From: Spirochaetes bacterium GWE1_32_154
GTDB taxonomy: Bacteria; Spirochaetota; GWE2-31-10
DNA: 42,961 bases
Direction: 5' to 3'
Assembly: GCA_001829315.1 (NCBI GenBank)
Contig: MIAY01000018.1
Span: forward strand, 1-42,961
Below are positions 23,261-31,706 of the stretch, one piece after another (position 1 is the first letter of the stretch; every line of letters begins with the position of its first letter). Made by a program: the position numbers and the translations under genes. The notes beneath the pieces are model-generated. The model saw only the letters and a program-made list of their open reading frames with translations. It made no database searches and was not told the origin of the DNA.

Positions 23261-23827
23261 ATGGATAATAAAGAACTCATTTTACAAAAAGCAATCGAAC
23301 TATTTTCACAAAAAGGCTACAACGGCACCGGTATACAGGAAATTGCTGACGCCTCAGGAGTCGGTAAACCAACCTTGTACTATTACTACAAAAGTAAAGA
23401 AGGTTTACTCAATGGTATATTTGAAGTGTATTTTGATGATTTTCTGAAACAGCTTTCCAATGCAGCTTTTTATAATAGAGATATAACCAATACCCTGACG
23501 ATTCTTACAAAAACATTGCTGTTTTACGCATCAAACAATAAGTTATTCTATAAGATGATGTTATCAATGAGTTTTGAAGCAGAAGAAACCGCGGCATACA
23601 AAGCAATCACTCCCTATCTTGAAAAGTTGATACAAATACTTGAAAATATTTTTATATCAGCAGTTGAAGAACATGGTAATATGAGGGGGCGATCTATTCA
23701 TCTGGCACTATCATTCTTTGGGATGATTAATACCTATAATACTCTTATTCTTAGAAGCAAAATATCAATAGATGATGATTTAATTTATAAAATAGTTCAT
23801 CAGTTTATGCATGGTATTTTCTCATAA
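23261..23827 (+). CDS. TetR family transcriptional regulator
   Basis: A 188-residue repressor. The N-terminal HTH is classical: ILQKAIELFSQKGYNGTGIQ, then EIADASGVGKPTLYYYYKSK. The C-terminal all-helical region (about residues 60-188) is the ligand and dimer domain, without recognisable ligand residues. Two copies of one palindrome, one in its own promoter and one in front of the GH13 gene 53 bases downstream, indicate that it represses itself and that gene. A maltodextrin-type signal is likely from context only. Confidence 0.93.
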   Translation: MDNKELILQKAIELFSQKGYNGTGIQEIADASGVGKPTLYYYYKSKEGLLNGIFEVYFDDFLKQLSNAAFYNRDITNTLTILTKTLLFYASNNKLFYKMMLSMSFEAEETAAYKAITPYLEKLIQILENIFISAVEEHGNMRGRSIHLALSFFGMINTYNTLILRSKISIDDDLIYKIVHQFMHGIFS

Positions 23828-23842
23828 TTTTTTTGGAAACAA

Positions 23843-23858
23843 TATACCGAACGGTATG
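23843..23858. promoter_or_regulatory. TetR operator 2 (ATACCG-AA-CGGTAT core)
   Basis: ATACCGAACGGTAT is a perfect 14-bp palindrome between the tetR-type gene and the cytoplasmic GH13 gene. It overlaps a weak promoter (TTGGAA 23833-23838, TATGTA 23855-23860). Confidence 0.75.
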
Positions 23859-23880
23859 TACATAATATAAGGAGCACACT

Positions 23881-25212
23881 ATGAGTTGGTTTAATGACGC
23901 ATTTTTTTATCACATCTATCCTATGAGTTTCTGTAATGTTGAAAAGAGAAACAGCTATAATAATTACGGTTCAAAAAGTATCGAACAAATCTACCAATGG
24001 ATTCCGCATTTAGTAGAACTCGGGGTTACAGCATTGTATTTAGGTCCTGTTTTTCAATCTGAAAGTCATGGGTATGACACTGTTGATTACTATACGATTG
24101 ATTACAGGCTGGGAAACGATCAGATATTTAAGGATCTCATTAGAAAACTTCATGATAATGGTATCAAAGTTATTTTAGATGGTGTTTTTAATCATACCGG
24201 AAGAGATTTCTTTGCATTTCAGGATGTTATCAGACACAAATGGGATTCGCAGTATAAAGACTGGTTTCATGAAATCAATTTTTCACATTCAAGCCCGTAC
24301 AATGACCCGTTTAGTTATCACGGTTGGGCTGGAAATTATAATCTGGTAAAACTCAATTTACAGCATCAGAGCGTTATTGACTATCTTTTTAATGCAATTA
24401 AAAAATGGATAACCGAATTTGATATTGATGGAATCAGACTTGATGCAGCAGATGAATTAAATCATGACTTCTTAAAAAAACTTTCTTCATTTACAAAGGA
24501 AATGAAAAATGACTTTTTCCTTACCGGTGAAGTTGTGCATGGAGATTATTCACGATGGGCAAATAATGAGAAACTTCATTCAACTACCAATTATGAATGT
24601 TATAAGGGTTTGTATTCAAGTTTAAATGATAACAATTATTTTGAGATTGCTCATTCATTAAAACGACAGTTTGGCGATAATGGTATTTATAAAGGGTTGT
24701 CATTGTATAATTTTGCCGATAACCATGATGTTAATCGAATTGCATCCACCTTACATAAAAAAGATCACTTATACCCATTATACGGTTTGCTTTTTACAAT
24801 GCCCGGTATACCATCGATATACTATGGTAGTGAATGGGGGATTTCGGGAAAACGAACACACAATAGTGATTCCGAACTAAGGCCGTTTATACAATTGGAT
24901 GAAATAAAAGCTAATCCGCCTGAAAAAAATCTTATTCATTCTATCAAAAAGTTTGCAGACATCAGAAAAAAAATTGAACCATTAAGAAATGGTGATTACA
25001 AAGAATTAGCAGTAAGTTCAAATTCATTTGTTTTTCAACGATCAATACACAACAAAACAGTTATTGTAGCATTAAATAGTGATTCAAAGCCGAAAGAAAT
25101 TAAATTAAACAATTTCAACAACAATTACTATGATGTTCTCAATGAGGAACCTGTCAATACAGGATGTTTTACAGTACCTGCCAACTGGTTAAGAATCATT
25201 TATAATCTTTAA
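23881..25212 (+). CDS. cytoplasmic GH13 glycosidase (maltodextrin-active type)
   Basis: A 443-residue GH13 enzyme without signal peptide. The four conserved regions are ILDGVFNHTG (I), GIRLDAAD (II, nucleophile Asp188), LTGEVVHGD (III, acid/base Glu217) and FADNHDVNR (IV, Asp283). Domain B is short, and the C-terminal beta domain (about residues 360-443) is present. The short size and cytoplasmic location suit hydrolysis of imported maltodextrins. AAGGAG precedes the ATG. A TetR operator lies just upstream, so it is likely induced together with release of the neighbouring repressor. Its last 24 bases overlap the convergent M28-type gene. Confidence 0.92.
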   Translation: MSWFNDAFFYHIYPMSFCNVEKRNSYNNYGSKSIEQIYQWIPHLVELGVTALYLGPVFQSESHGYDTVDYYTIDYRLGNDQIFKDLIRKLHDNGIKVILDGVFNHTGRDFFAFQDVIRHKWDSQYKDWFHEINFSHSSPYNDPFSYHGWAGNYNLVKLNLQHQSVIDYLFNAIKKWITEFDIDGIRLDAADELNHDFLKKLSSFTKEMKNDFFLTGEVVHGDYSRWANNEKLHSTTNYECYKGLYSSLNDNNYFEIAHSLKRQFGDNGIYKGLSLYNFADNHDVNRIASTLHKKDHLYPLYGLLFTMPGIPSIYYGSEWGISGKRTHNSDSELRPFIQLDEIKANPPEKNLIHSIKKFADIRKKIEPLRNGDYKELAVSSNSFVFQRSIHNKTVIVALNSDSKPKEIKLNNFNNNYYDVLNEEPVNTGCFTVPANWLRIIYNL

Positions 25213-26001
25213 AACAAATCGATAACACATATCAAGCGCCCGGTGATTTATTGCAAATAAATTATCCCTTGTTGAGTGAATATTACTCCACACACCGGGC
25301 TGATTTCTTTTATCGTGCGATTCCTTATAGTTTTTTGCCTGATAATATGGAATTGCACCTATTACGCTTCCTGATACATTAAAAAAATTGACAGAAACCA
25401 TATCAGTTGATGGAATTTCAATGGAGAATGTATTGATATTAGTAGTGTTACCGATTGTATGTAATTTCGCATTTAATAATTCATCTGTTGGCGCCCCGCC
25501 CGATTTCTCTGCGATAAAAACAGAATCCCCTATACCGCACAACTCAAGAATGATGCAATGTTTGATTTTTTTTATATCATAATAATTTTTAAGATACTGA
25601 TACGAACCGACATTAGCAATTATTTTTGAGATAAACTCCCTGTCATACCCGTAACCATTTAATGCTCCAAGTAACTCTTCATTATCATTAAACACAATTC
25701 GTATAGTGCTTTTTGCACTCAAAGTATGTAGTACTGTACATATTTTTAACAACACAGCAACCGATGAAGCATTATCGTTCGCACCTTCAACTGTTTTTTG
25801 AGATATATCATAATGAGCTAAAAAAATAATATCATCACAATCGGCATCACCTTTTTTTATTACTTCAATATTGGTTATTTTTTTTCTGTATGTATGAACT
25901 TTATAATCCAGATGTAACACATCTAAAAAGCTGCAGATGTATTTAATTTTATTTATTTTATCAAATTTGATAATATTTGAAACAATCTCTTTTATTTCCA
26001 T
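25189..26001 (-). CDS. M28 family zinc peptidase-like protein
   Basis: A 270-residue cytoplasmic protein with the M28 co-catalytic zinc layout: His in IIFLAHYDIS, bridging Asp in EGANDNASSV, Glu pair in NDNEELLGALNG, Asp in EIPSTDMVSVNF and His in SNIHSTRDNL. These match the five ligands and the general base of aminopeptidase-type M28 enzymes, so activity is plausible. The longer frame from 26049 starts inside a palindromic repeat and has no SD. I use the ATG at 25999-26001, which also lacks an SD but follows a possible -10 (TACTAT) by 4 bases. It is convergent with the GH13 gene (24-bp overlap). No signal peptide. Confidence 0.82.
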   Translation of the reverse strand: MEIKEIVSNIIKFDKINKIKYICSFLDVLHLDYKVHTYRKKITNIEVIKKGDADCDDIIFLAHYDISQKTVEGANDNASSVAVLLKICTVLHTLSAKSTIRIVFNDNEELLGALNGYGYDREFISKIIANVGSYQYLKNYYDIKKIKHCIILELCGIGDSVFIAEKSGGAPTDELLNAKLHTIGNTTNINTFSIEIPSTDMVSVNFFNVSGSVIGAIPYYQAKNYKESHDKRNQPGVWSNIHSTRDNLFAINHRALDMCYRFVLKIINDS

Positions 26002-26036
26002 ACAAATAGTATCGTAAAGTGGATAGTAAAGATATA

Positions 26037-26107
26037 GAGCCTCATGCAAAAATACTCTTTTTTATAAAAAAGTACCCTTTTTTTATCTCGAATTTTTGCA
26101 TGAGGCT
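26037..26107. repeat. dispersed palindromic element, copy C
   Basis: Arms AGCCTCATGCAAAAAT (26038-26053) and ATTTTTGCATGAGGCT (26092-26107) are perfect complements. The centre (CTCTTTTTTATAAAAAAGTA and more) is about 20 bp longer than in the other copies. Confidence 0.8.
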
Positions 26108-26129
26108 ATTCAGGTTGCATGCCCGAGCA

Positions 26130-26211
26130 GTAACGTACTCGTTACGACCAGGGTCTAACGCAATTATATTGCGTATAGCGAAAGCATAAATATTGTACTC
26201 ATTATTTATGC
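26130..26211. repeat. three adjacent small hairpins between repeat C and the DUF554 gene
   Basis: Hairpin 1: GTAACG-TACT-CGTTAC (26130-26145). Hairpin 2: CGCAAT-TAT-ATTGCG (26159-26173). Hairpin 3: GCATAAATA and TATTTATGC (26184-26192, 26203-26211). GTACTC occurs in the apex region of hairpins 1 and 3, and GCGAAAGC occurs at 26178 and 26210. No tRNA or known riboswitch core is recognised. Confidence 0.5.
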
Positions 26212-26272
26212 GAAAGCAATATAGTAATACGATGGAAATTGTGATAGTATATTTTTTTCAAAGGGGTATTAA

Positions 26273-26983
26273 ATGATTTTCAATGGAACTTTAATAAATA
26301 TAGCATTAATAATTGCGGGGTCGATTACCGGTATTATACTAAAAAATAAATTTACCGATCGTTTTAGAGATATTCTTTTTCAGATAACAGGTTTAGTTAC
26401 AATTTTTCTTGGTATTCAAATGGCATTAAAAATTGAGAATCTGATAATTATCGTTTTTTCATTAATAATCGGCGGACTCCTCGGCGAGTCACTTAATCTT
26501 GATGTAAAAGTTGAAAACGTAGCTGATAGAATAAAAAAACGATTCTCAACAAATACTCACCACGGTTTTACCGAAGGTTTTATCACTGCAACATTGATTT
26601 ATTGTATAGGTTCAATGGCAATATTAGGTTCAATTGATTCAGGTTTACGAAATGATCATACTATTTTAATTACAAAAGGAATACTTGATGGTTTTATGTC
26701 AATTGTTTTAGCATCAACATTTGGAATTGGTGTGGCTTTTTCAATAATCCCTCTTGCGATATATCAAGGCGGTATAACAATACTTGCTTTTGTATCTGAA
26801 AAGTTTTTTACTCCATTTTTAATCAATCAGCTTACAGGAACAGGTGGTATATTAATAATCGGATTGGGATTTGTTTTATTAAATATTAAAAAAATCAAAA
26901 TAATGAACTTATCACCATCACTTGTATTCACCTTACTGATCAGCTGGGTCTATCAATACATCGTTGCAATAAGCCACTTATAG
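26273..26983 (+). CDS. DUF554 family membrane protein (YqgA-like)
   Basis: A 236-residue polytopic protein with about seven hydrophobic segments. It starts MIFNGTLINIALIIAGSITG and has the family stretches IIGGLLGESLNLD, GFITATLIYCIGSMAILGSI and DSGLRNDH, then KGILDGFMSIVLASTFGIGV. These are hallmarks of DUF554. The function is unknown; transport is presumed. AAAGGGG precedes the ATG. It is convergent with murD, separated by 6 bases containing part of a small hairpin (TTATAG/CTATAA). Confidence 0.9.
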   Translation: MIFNGTLINIALIIAGSITGIILKNKFTDRFRDILFQITGLVTIFLGIQMALKIENLIIIVFSLIIGGLLGESLNLDVKVENVADRIKKRFSTNTHHGFTEGFITATLIYCIGSMAILGSIDSGLRNDHTILITKGILDGFMSIVLASTFGIGVAFSIIPLAIYQGGITILAFVSEKFFTPFLINQLTGTGGILIIGLGFVLLNIKKIKIMNLSPSLVFTLLISWVYQYIVAISHL

Positions 26984-26989
26984 TGGCGC

Positions 26990-28357
26990 CTATAATGAAT
27001 TAACCAGTTCATTAAATACACGGCCACGATGAAATTCATTCTGGAATAAACCAAAACTGGTGCATCCCGGGGACAACAAAACTGTTTCTCCGGATGTGAA
27101 ATTAGTTGCTATGTGATTAATTATTTCCTGTAAAGAAGAATACTCAAGGTAATCATTTCTATTTAAAGCCTTTTTTAATTTATCAGTACCATTTCCTGGT
27201 AATAAATATATTTTTTTAGGTATCGATTCGATTTTTTTTACACACGAAAAATCGAGGTCTTTATCATTTCCACCGGCGATCCAGATTACATTATCACCAT
27301 AACTTTCTACAGCAAAACAAGCAGCCTCAGGAATCGTCGCTGTTGTATCATTGACAAAAGTAACCCCCTTCCATTCTCTTATTTTTTCCATTCGAAAAGG
27401 CACACCTGTAAATTGTGATATACCATTCTCAATTGCTTCCAGACCGCACCCGGCTAGATAGGACAGTCCGGCTGCAAATAGAATATTTAATCTGTTATGC
27501 TCACCCTTAATTTTAATAACATCGTGAGAAAAAAGTTTAATTACGTTTCCTGAAATTTCTATGTAACCGTCACCATCTTTGAAATACAAATCTTTTTCAA
27601 TCTCTACAATCGTTTGTCCGCAATCGATTGTATCCTTTTTTATAAAAGTATCATGAGCCGGAATGATCATGAAATTTTTTTTTGTCTGGTTTGCTGCAAT
27701 AATTTTTTTATCATAAAAATAAGCATCCATCGATTGATAATAATTCTGATGGTCGTTCATTAAATTTGTAAATACAGCCCCTTTAAAAGCGTAATGAATA
27801 TTCTCAATATCTCTTAACTGCCAGCTTGAAAGCTCAAGAATAACAAGGCTGTCATCATCTAATCTATTATAAAATGTTAATGGTGAAATAGTAATATTCC
27901 CACCGAGAAATGAATTATCTGTCTGGCTTTTAAAAATTGAATATATCGCCGAAACTGTTGTCGATTTACCTTTACTTCCCGTAACAGCATAAATCGGACA
28001 TGGTGATATTTCACAAAAAATCCCTATGTCACTAAGTATTTCTGCCCCATTATTAATCGCAGCTTGAATAAATTCACTTTTTGGGCTGACACCCGGTCCT
28101 TTTATAACAATATCAGCCTCAATGAAATCAGATATCTGATGTTTTCCGAGAATAAATGTAATGTTATCGTGATATTCTTTTAATTCATCAACAGAAGATT
28201 GTAACTCAGCAACTGTTTTCATGTCTGTTATGGTAACAGAAAAACCGTTTTTCAGAAAAAACAAAGCAGTACCTACCCCGCCACCGTTTAAACCAAGTCC
28301 CTGAATAAGAATCTTTTTACCTTGTATTCTATTAAAAAATGCCTGCAATAAATCCAC
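26990..28357 (-). CDS. murD: UDP-N-acetylmuramoylalanine--D-glutamate ligase
   Basis: A 455-residue cytoplasmic Mur ligase adding D-Glu to UDP-MurNAc-L-Ala in peptidoglycan synthesis. The N-terminal Rossmann-like domain (ILIQGLGLNGGGVG, DIVIKGPGVSPKSEF) is followed by the ATP loop AVTGSKGKSTT (residues 124-134), the central motif ILELSSWQL, the domain-3 motif FVNDTTATIPEA with IAGGNDKDLDF, and the end LSPGCTSFGLFQNEFHRGRVF. All are as expected for MurD, including length. It starts at GTG (28357-28355) with AAAGGA inside the last codons of the histidine kinase gene, one base away, so the two genes form an operon and are probably coupled. Confidence 0.95.
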   Translation of the reverse strand: MDLLQAFFNRIQGKKILIQGLGLNGGGVGTALFFLKNGFSVTITDMKTVAELQSSVDELKEYHDNITFILGKHQISDFIEADIVIKGPGVSPKSEFIQAAINNGAEILSDIGIFCEISPCPIYAVTGSKGKSTTVSAIYSIFKSQTDNSFLGGNITISPLTFYNRLDDDSLVILELSSWQLRDIENIHYAFKGAVFTNLMNDHQNYYQSMDAYFYDKKIIAANQTKKNFMIIPAHDTFIKKDTIDCGQTIVEIEKDLYFKDGDGYIEISGNVIKLFSHDVIKIKGEHNRLNILFAAGLSYLAGCGLEAIENGISQFTGVPFRMEKIREWKGVTFVNDTTATIPEAACFAVESYGDNVIWIAGGNDKDLDFSCVKKIESIPKKIYLLPGNGTDKLKKALNRNDYLEYSSLQEIINHIATNFTSGETVLLSPGCTSFGLFQNEFHRGRVFNELVNSL

Positions 28358-28358
28358 T

Positions 28359-30533
28359 TTATAATCCTTTTATTGGTATTTGTACCGTAAATGCCGTTCC
28401 CTTACCAGTCTCTGATTCTACGTGTATAAAACCTTTGTTCATTCGAACAAAATCAGAAGCAATGATAAGCCCTAACCCTGTTCCTTTTTCACCATTCACA
28501 CCATTTGTAGAAAATGTTGTATCAATTTTAAATAGTTTTAAAATATTTTCAGAACTAATCCCGACACCATTATCTTCTATGCGTATATAACAATAATTTT
28601 CATCTTTTTCTACTATTATTTGTATTAAACCATCATGATTTGTAAATTTAATAGCATTCCCCAGAATATTTCTTATAACAGTACTCATCATCGCACAATC
28701 AGCAAATATTTCATACTTTAAGGCTTTATCATATTTAATACTTATATTCTTAAATGAAATCTGGTTTGAGAAAAAGGTAATTGCATCTATTATTAACATT
28801 GATACCGATAGATAAAGCGGATGAATTGAAATCATGTGAGTTTGAGTTCGCGCCCATTCTAAAAGATTTTCCAGTAAATCATACGTAACTTGAGCAGATT
28901 GATTAATTTTTTCAATGTTAGAATATATTGATTCCTGAGATAACTCTTTGTGAGTTAAAATAACATTTGTTAAACCTAAAATCCCATTAAACGGATTTTT
29001 TAAATCGTGTGCAATTATTGAAAAAAACTTATCTTTTGCTGCATTACTTTCTTTTAATTCAGTTTCAATTTTCTTTAATGCTGTAATATCTTCTTTAACA
29101 GCGATAAAGTTAATTATAGTACCGAATGAATCAAAAACAGGATTAATGGTACAAAGCTCCCAGTAGAGTTCACCATTTTTTTTCTTATTATAAAATGTTC
29201 CGCTCCAGCTTTTTCCTGATTTAATGGTATCCCATAACGTTTTATAATATGAGGAATCATGAAAGTCAGTCTTTAAAATATTAGGATTCTTTCCTAATGC
29301 CTCAGTAAATGAATAACCTGTTTGAATACTAAATTGAGGATTAACATACTCAATAAAACCATCGAAATCTGTAATTACAATAGTATTTGCAGCTTGTTCA
29401 ATTGCCATGTGTAATTTCTTTATCTGAATATCAAGTTTTATTTTTTCAGTAACATCATTGAAAACAATAATAATCGATTCAATTTTGTTATCGTTATTTC
29501 TATTAGCACAAATATACAATTCTGTATTAACCGGTTCATTTTGTTTATTGATAAGTTTAAGTTCAATATTTACATTATCATTTGTATTATTACTAATCTT
29601 TTGTAACGTGTCATTGATAATAAAAATATCATCTGCATAAATAATATCATCTAATCTCATATTGATCAATTCTTCATTAGAATAACCTATAAATGATTGA
29701 AATGACTTATTAACCAGAATAAAATTTCCATGTAAATTAATATCTGCTATGCCTATAAAACTATTATTAAAAATTGATTTATACTTAATTTCAGACTCTA
29801 AAAGTTTATTATAAATTAAATCGATTGGCTCACTCAATGATTTTATTATAATCGCTTTGTATATAAAATAAAAAGACAAACTATACACAACTAAACTAAT
29901 AGTATATATAGTTTCATTTTTTGTGATATTTATGCAATACATTACCAGAAAAATAATATTTAATAGTATAGATTTAACATTACAATGTATAAACATTCTA
30001 TTAAAAGAATCTTTTCTAAGAATCAGAATAAAAATAGCAATTATATAGATTAATATAAATAAATATGCAGAAAAATACATACATCTATTACTAAAAAAAG
30101 TTGTTATATAGATTAATACAATAAAAGTTATCAAATAATTTATAAACATACCACTATAATTAATATTCTTTCTTCTGCCTGCAGTTACTGTAAAGAATAA
30201 AATAGTTGTTGATTGAATGAAATTAAGTATAAAAAATGCTGATTCAAAACTTACTATTCGATTAAATTCTAAAATAGATGTTAAATATACAATATTTGAA
30301 ATACCAATAAATAAAAAACCAACGCTTAAACCGGTTAAATAATGGTTTTCAGAATGTTTTCTTGTATGCCAGATTACATAAAAAACGGTGTTTGATATTG
30401 AAATTATATATAATAAAATTACAAATTTTAAAAAAACCGGCGATACCAGAAACCGTAGAACAATATATATGGAAAAAAATATAATAATGATAAAAAAATC
30501 AATTAAAATATCCCTTGGTTTTATACTTTTCAT
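28359..30533 (-). CDS. MASE3-PAS-PAS sensor histidine kinase
   Basis: A 724-residue membrane sensor kinase. About eight hydrophobic segments in the first 230 residues end with IYKAIIIKSLSEPIDLIYNKL, typical of a MASE3 sensor domain. Two PAS domains follow (YKSIFNNSFIGIADINLHGN; TIVITDFDGFIEYVNPQFS with NILKTDFHDSSYYKTLW). Then come HisKA with the phosphoacceptor in FFSIIAHDLKNPFNGILGL and HATPase_c (N box NILGNAIKF, DNGVGISS, GTGLGLIIA). I prefer the ATG at 30531-30533 to the TTG seven codons upstream, from the promoter position. No response regulator gene is adjacent; the next gene in the operon is murD. Confidence 0.9.
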   Translation of the reverse strand: MKSIKPRDILIDFFIIIIFFSIYIVLRFLVSPVFLKFVILLYIISISNTVFYVIWHTRKHSENHYLTGLSVGFLFIGISNIVYLTSILEFNRIVSFESAFFILNFIQSTTILFFTVTAGRRKNINYSGMFINYLITFIVLIYITTFFSNRCMYFSAYLFILIYIIAIFILILRKDSFNRMFIHCNVKSILLNIIFLVMYCINITKNETIYTISLVVYSLSFYFIYKAIIIKSLSEPIDLIYNKLLESEIKYKSIFNNSFIGIADINLHGNFILVNKSFQSFIGYSNEELINMRLDDIIYADDIFIINDTLQKISNNTNDNVNIELKLINKQNEPVNTELYICANRNNDNKIESIIIVFNDVTEKIKLDIQIKKLHMAIEQAANTIVITDFDGFIEYVNPQFSIQTGYSFTEALGKNPNILKTDFHDSSYYKTLWDTIKSGKSWSGTFYNKKKNGELYWELCTINPVFDSFGTIINFIAVKEDITALKKIETELKESNAAKDKFFSIIAHDLKNPFNGILGLTNVILTHKELSQESIYSNIEKINQSAQVTYDLLENLLEWARTQTHMISIHPLYLSVSMLIIDAITFFSNQISFKNISIKYDKALKYEIFADCAMMSTVIRNILGNAIKFTNHDGLIQIIVEKDENYCYIRIEDNGVGISSENILKLFKIDTTFSTNGVNGEKGTGLGLIIASDFVRMNKGFIHVESETGKGTAFTVQIPIKGL

Positions 30534-30542
30534 AATTATTCG

Positions 30543-30571
30543 ATTATAAAACAATGAAGCTACGCATGCAA
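30543..30571 (-). promoter_or_regulatory. promoter of the kinase-murD operon, leaderless or near-leaderless
   Basis: On the minus strand TTGCAT (30571-30566), 17-bp spacer, perfect TATAAT (30548-30543). The ATG at 30533 follows 9 bases later without an SD. Confidence 0.55.
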
Positions 30572-30708
30572 TACAATATTAATTATTTATGATTCAATGA
30601 AAATTTATTTTAATTAATAGACTTTTTTGTTCAATAATGATAATTACTTACTATAGTGGTTCTTATAATAGCCTCTACTATTTTTATTAACTCGTTTAAG
30701 GATACAGT

Positions 30709-31698
30709 ATGAATCTAAAAGAAAAGATTGCTAAAATAGTAGATTTTGATCCCAATATGATAAAAATTGCAGATTTAATTCAAAAAAGCAAAAAAATTGC
30801 CATCTTAGGACATGCTGATCCGGATATTGATTGCATCGGTTCACAGATTTCATTGCAAAAAGCATTATGTAATCTCGGTTTCAATGCATATACCGTAAAT
30901 AATGGCCCATTTGAAAACAACCTTTCTTCCTATAAAGATTTATTTATACCAGAGGTTCTGGAAAACACTGATTTAATCATTGTTGTTGATAATTCATCTG
31001 TTGACAGAATCAGCAGTAATAAAAAAATTGATTTATCTAAAACCGTTGTAATTGATCATCACTATACTAATAGCGGTTATGGATTAATTAATTTTGTTAA
31101 TGAAAATTATGTTTCAGCCAGTGAAATGGTATTTATTTTATTAGCATATATGAATGTTGATTTCTCAGATAAAGAAATAACCCAATGGCTTTTAAACGGG
31201 ATTCTTTCAGATAATGGATATTACAGACACATCCGGGTTGATAAATTTTTCTCACTGATTGCTTCATATTTTCTTATAGAATTAGGTGCAGACCCGAGTT
31301 CTGCATATAAAAATATGTTCTGCAATAGCTCTGTAAATGATGTTAAATTACTCGGTTTATTATTAAATAGAATTGAATCAACCAAAAATGAACTGATTGT
31401 ATCGACCTGGATTAATGATGAGGATAAAAATAGATATCTTTCAAGCGTAAGTTCATTATTTTTGTTTAAAGAAATGATGACAATTAAAAACGCAAAAATT
31501 TTTATATTCTATAAAATAATCGAAAATGAAAATAAAGTCATTGTAAGTCTACGATCTGACGAAGAATATAATGTTGCAGCTGTTGCCGAGCAATTAGGCG
31601 GGGGCGGTCATAAAGTTGCTGCCGGAGCTTCAGTTCAAGGTAGTTATGCTGAAGTGAAAGAAAAAGTATTATCCATTATTAATGATTTAATTAAGTAG
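30709..31698 (+). CDS. DHH family phosphoesterase (NrnA-like oligoribonuclease/pAp phosphatase)
   Basis: A 329-residue cytoplasmic DHH/DHHA1 phosphoesterase. Motif I is LGHADPDIDCIGSQ (Asp37, Asp39), motif II VVDNSS, motif III DHH (116-118), and the C-terminal DHHA1 nucleotide-binding motif is QLGGGGHKVAAGA. Such proteins degrade nanoRNA, pApA or pAp with Mn2+. SD AAGGA precedes the ATG. It starts a run of three closely spaced genes (8-base gap to rsmE) and is divergent from the kinase-murD operon. An alternative within the family is a c-di-AMP/pGpG-type phosphodiesterase; the lack of extra domains favours NrnA. Confidence 0.88.
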   Translation: MNLKEKIAKIVDFDPNMIKIADLIQKSKKIAILGHADPDIDCIGSQISLQKALCNLGFNAYTVNNGPFENNLSSYKDLFIPEVLENTDLIIVVDNSSVDRISSNKKIDLSKTVVIDHHYTNSGYGLINFVNENYVSASEMVFILLAYMNVDFSDKEITQWLLNGILSDNGYYRHIRVDKFFSLIASYFLIELGADPSSAYKNMFCNSSVNDVKLLGLLLNRIESTKNELIVSTWINDEDKNRYLSSVSSLFLFKEMMTIKNAKIFIFYKIIENENKVIVSLRSDEEYNVAAVAEQLGGGGHKVAAGASVQGSYAEVKEKVLSIINDLIK

Positions 31699-31706
31699 AA
31701 AAAAAT

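Noticed and set aside
26130-26211. tRNA gene, or a retron-like RNA, in the hairpin cluster upstream of the DUF554 gene
   Set aside because: No T-arm (TTC) consensus, acceptor pairing or CCA, and no reverse transcriptase gene nearby.
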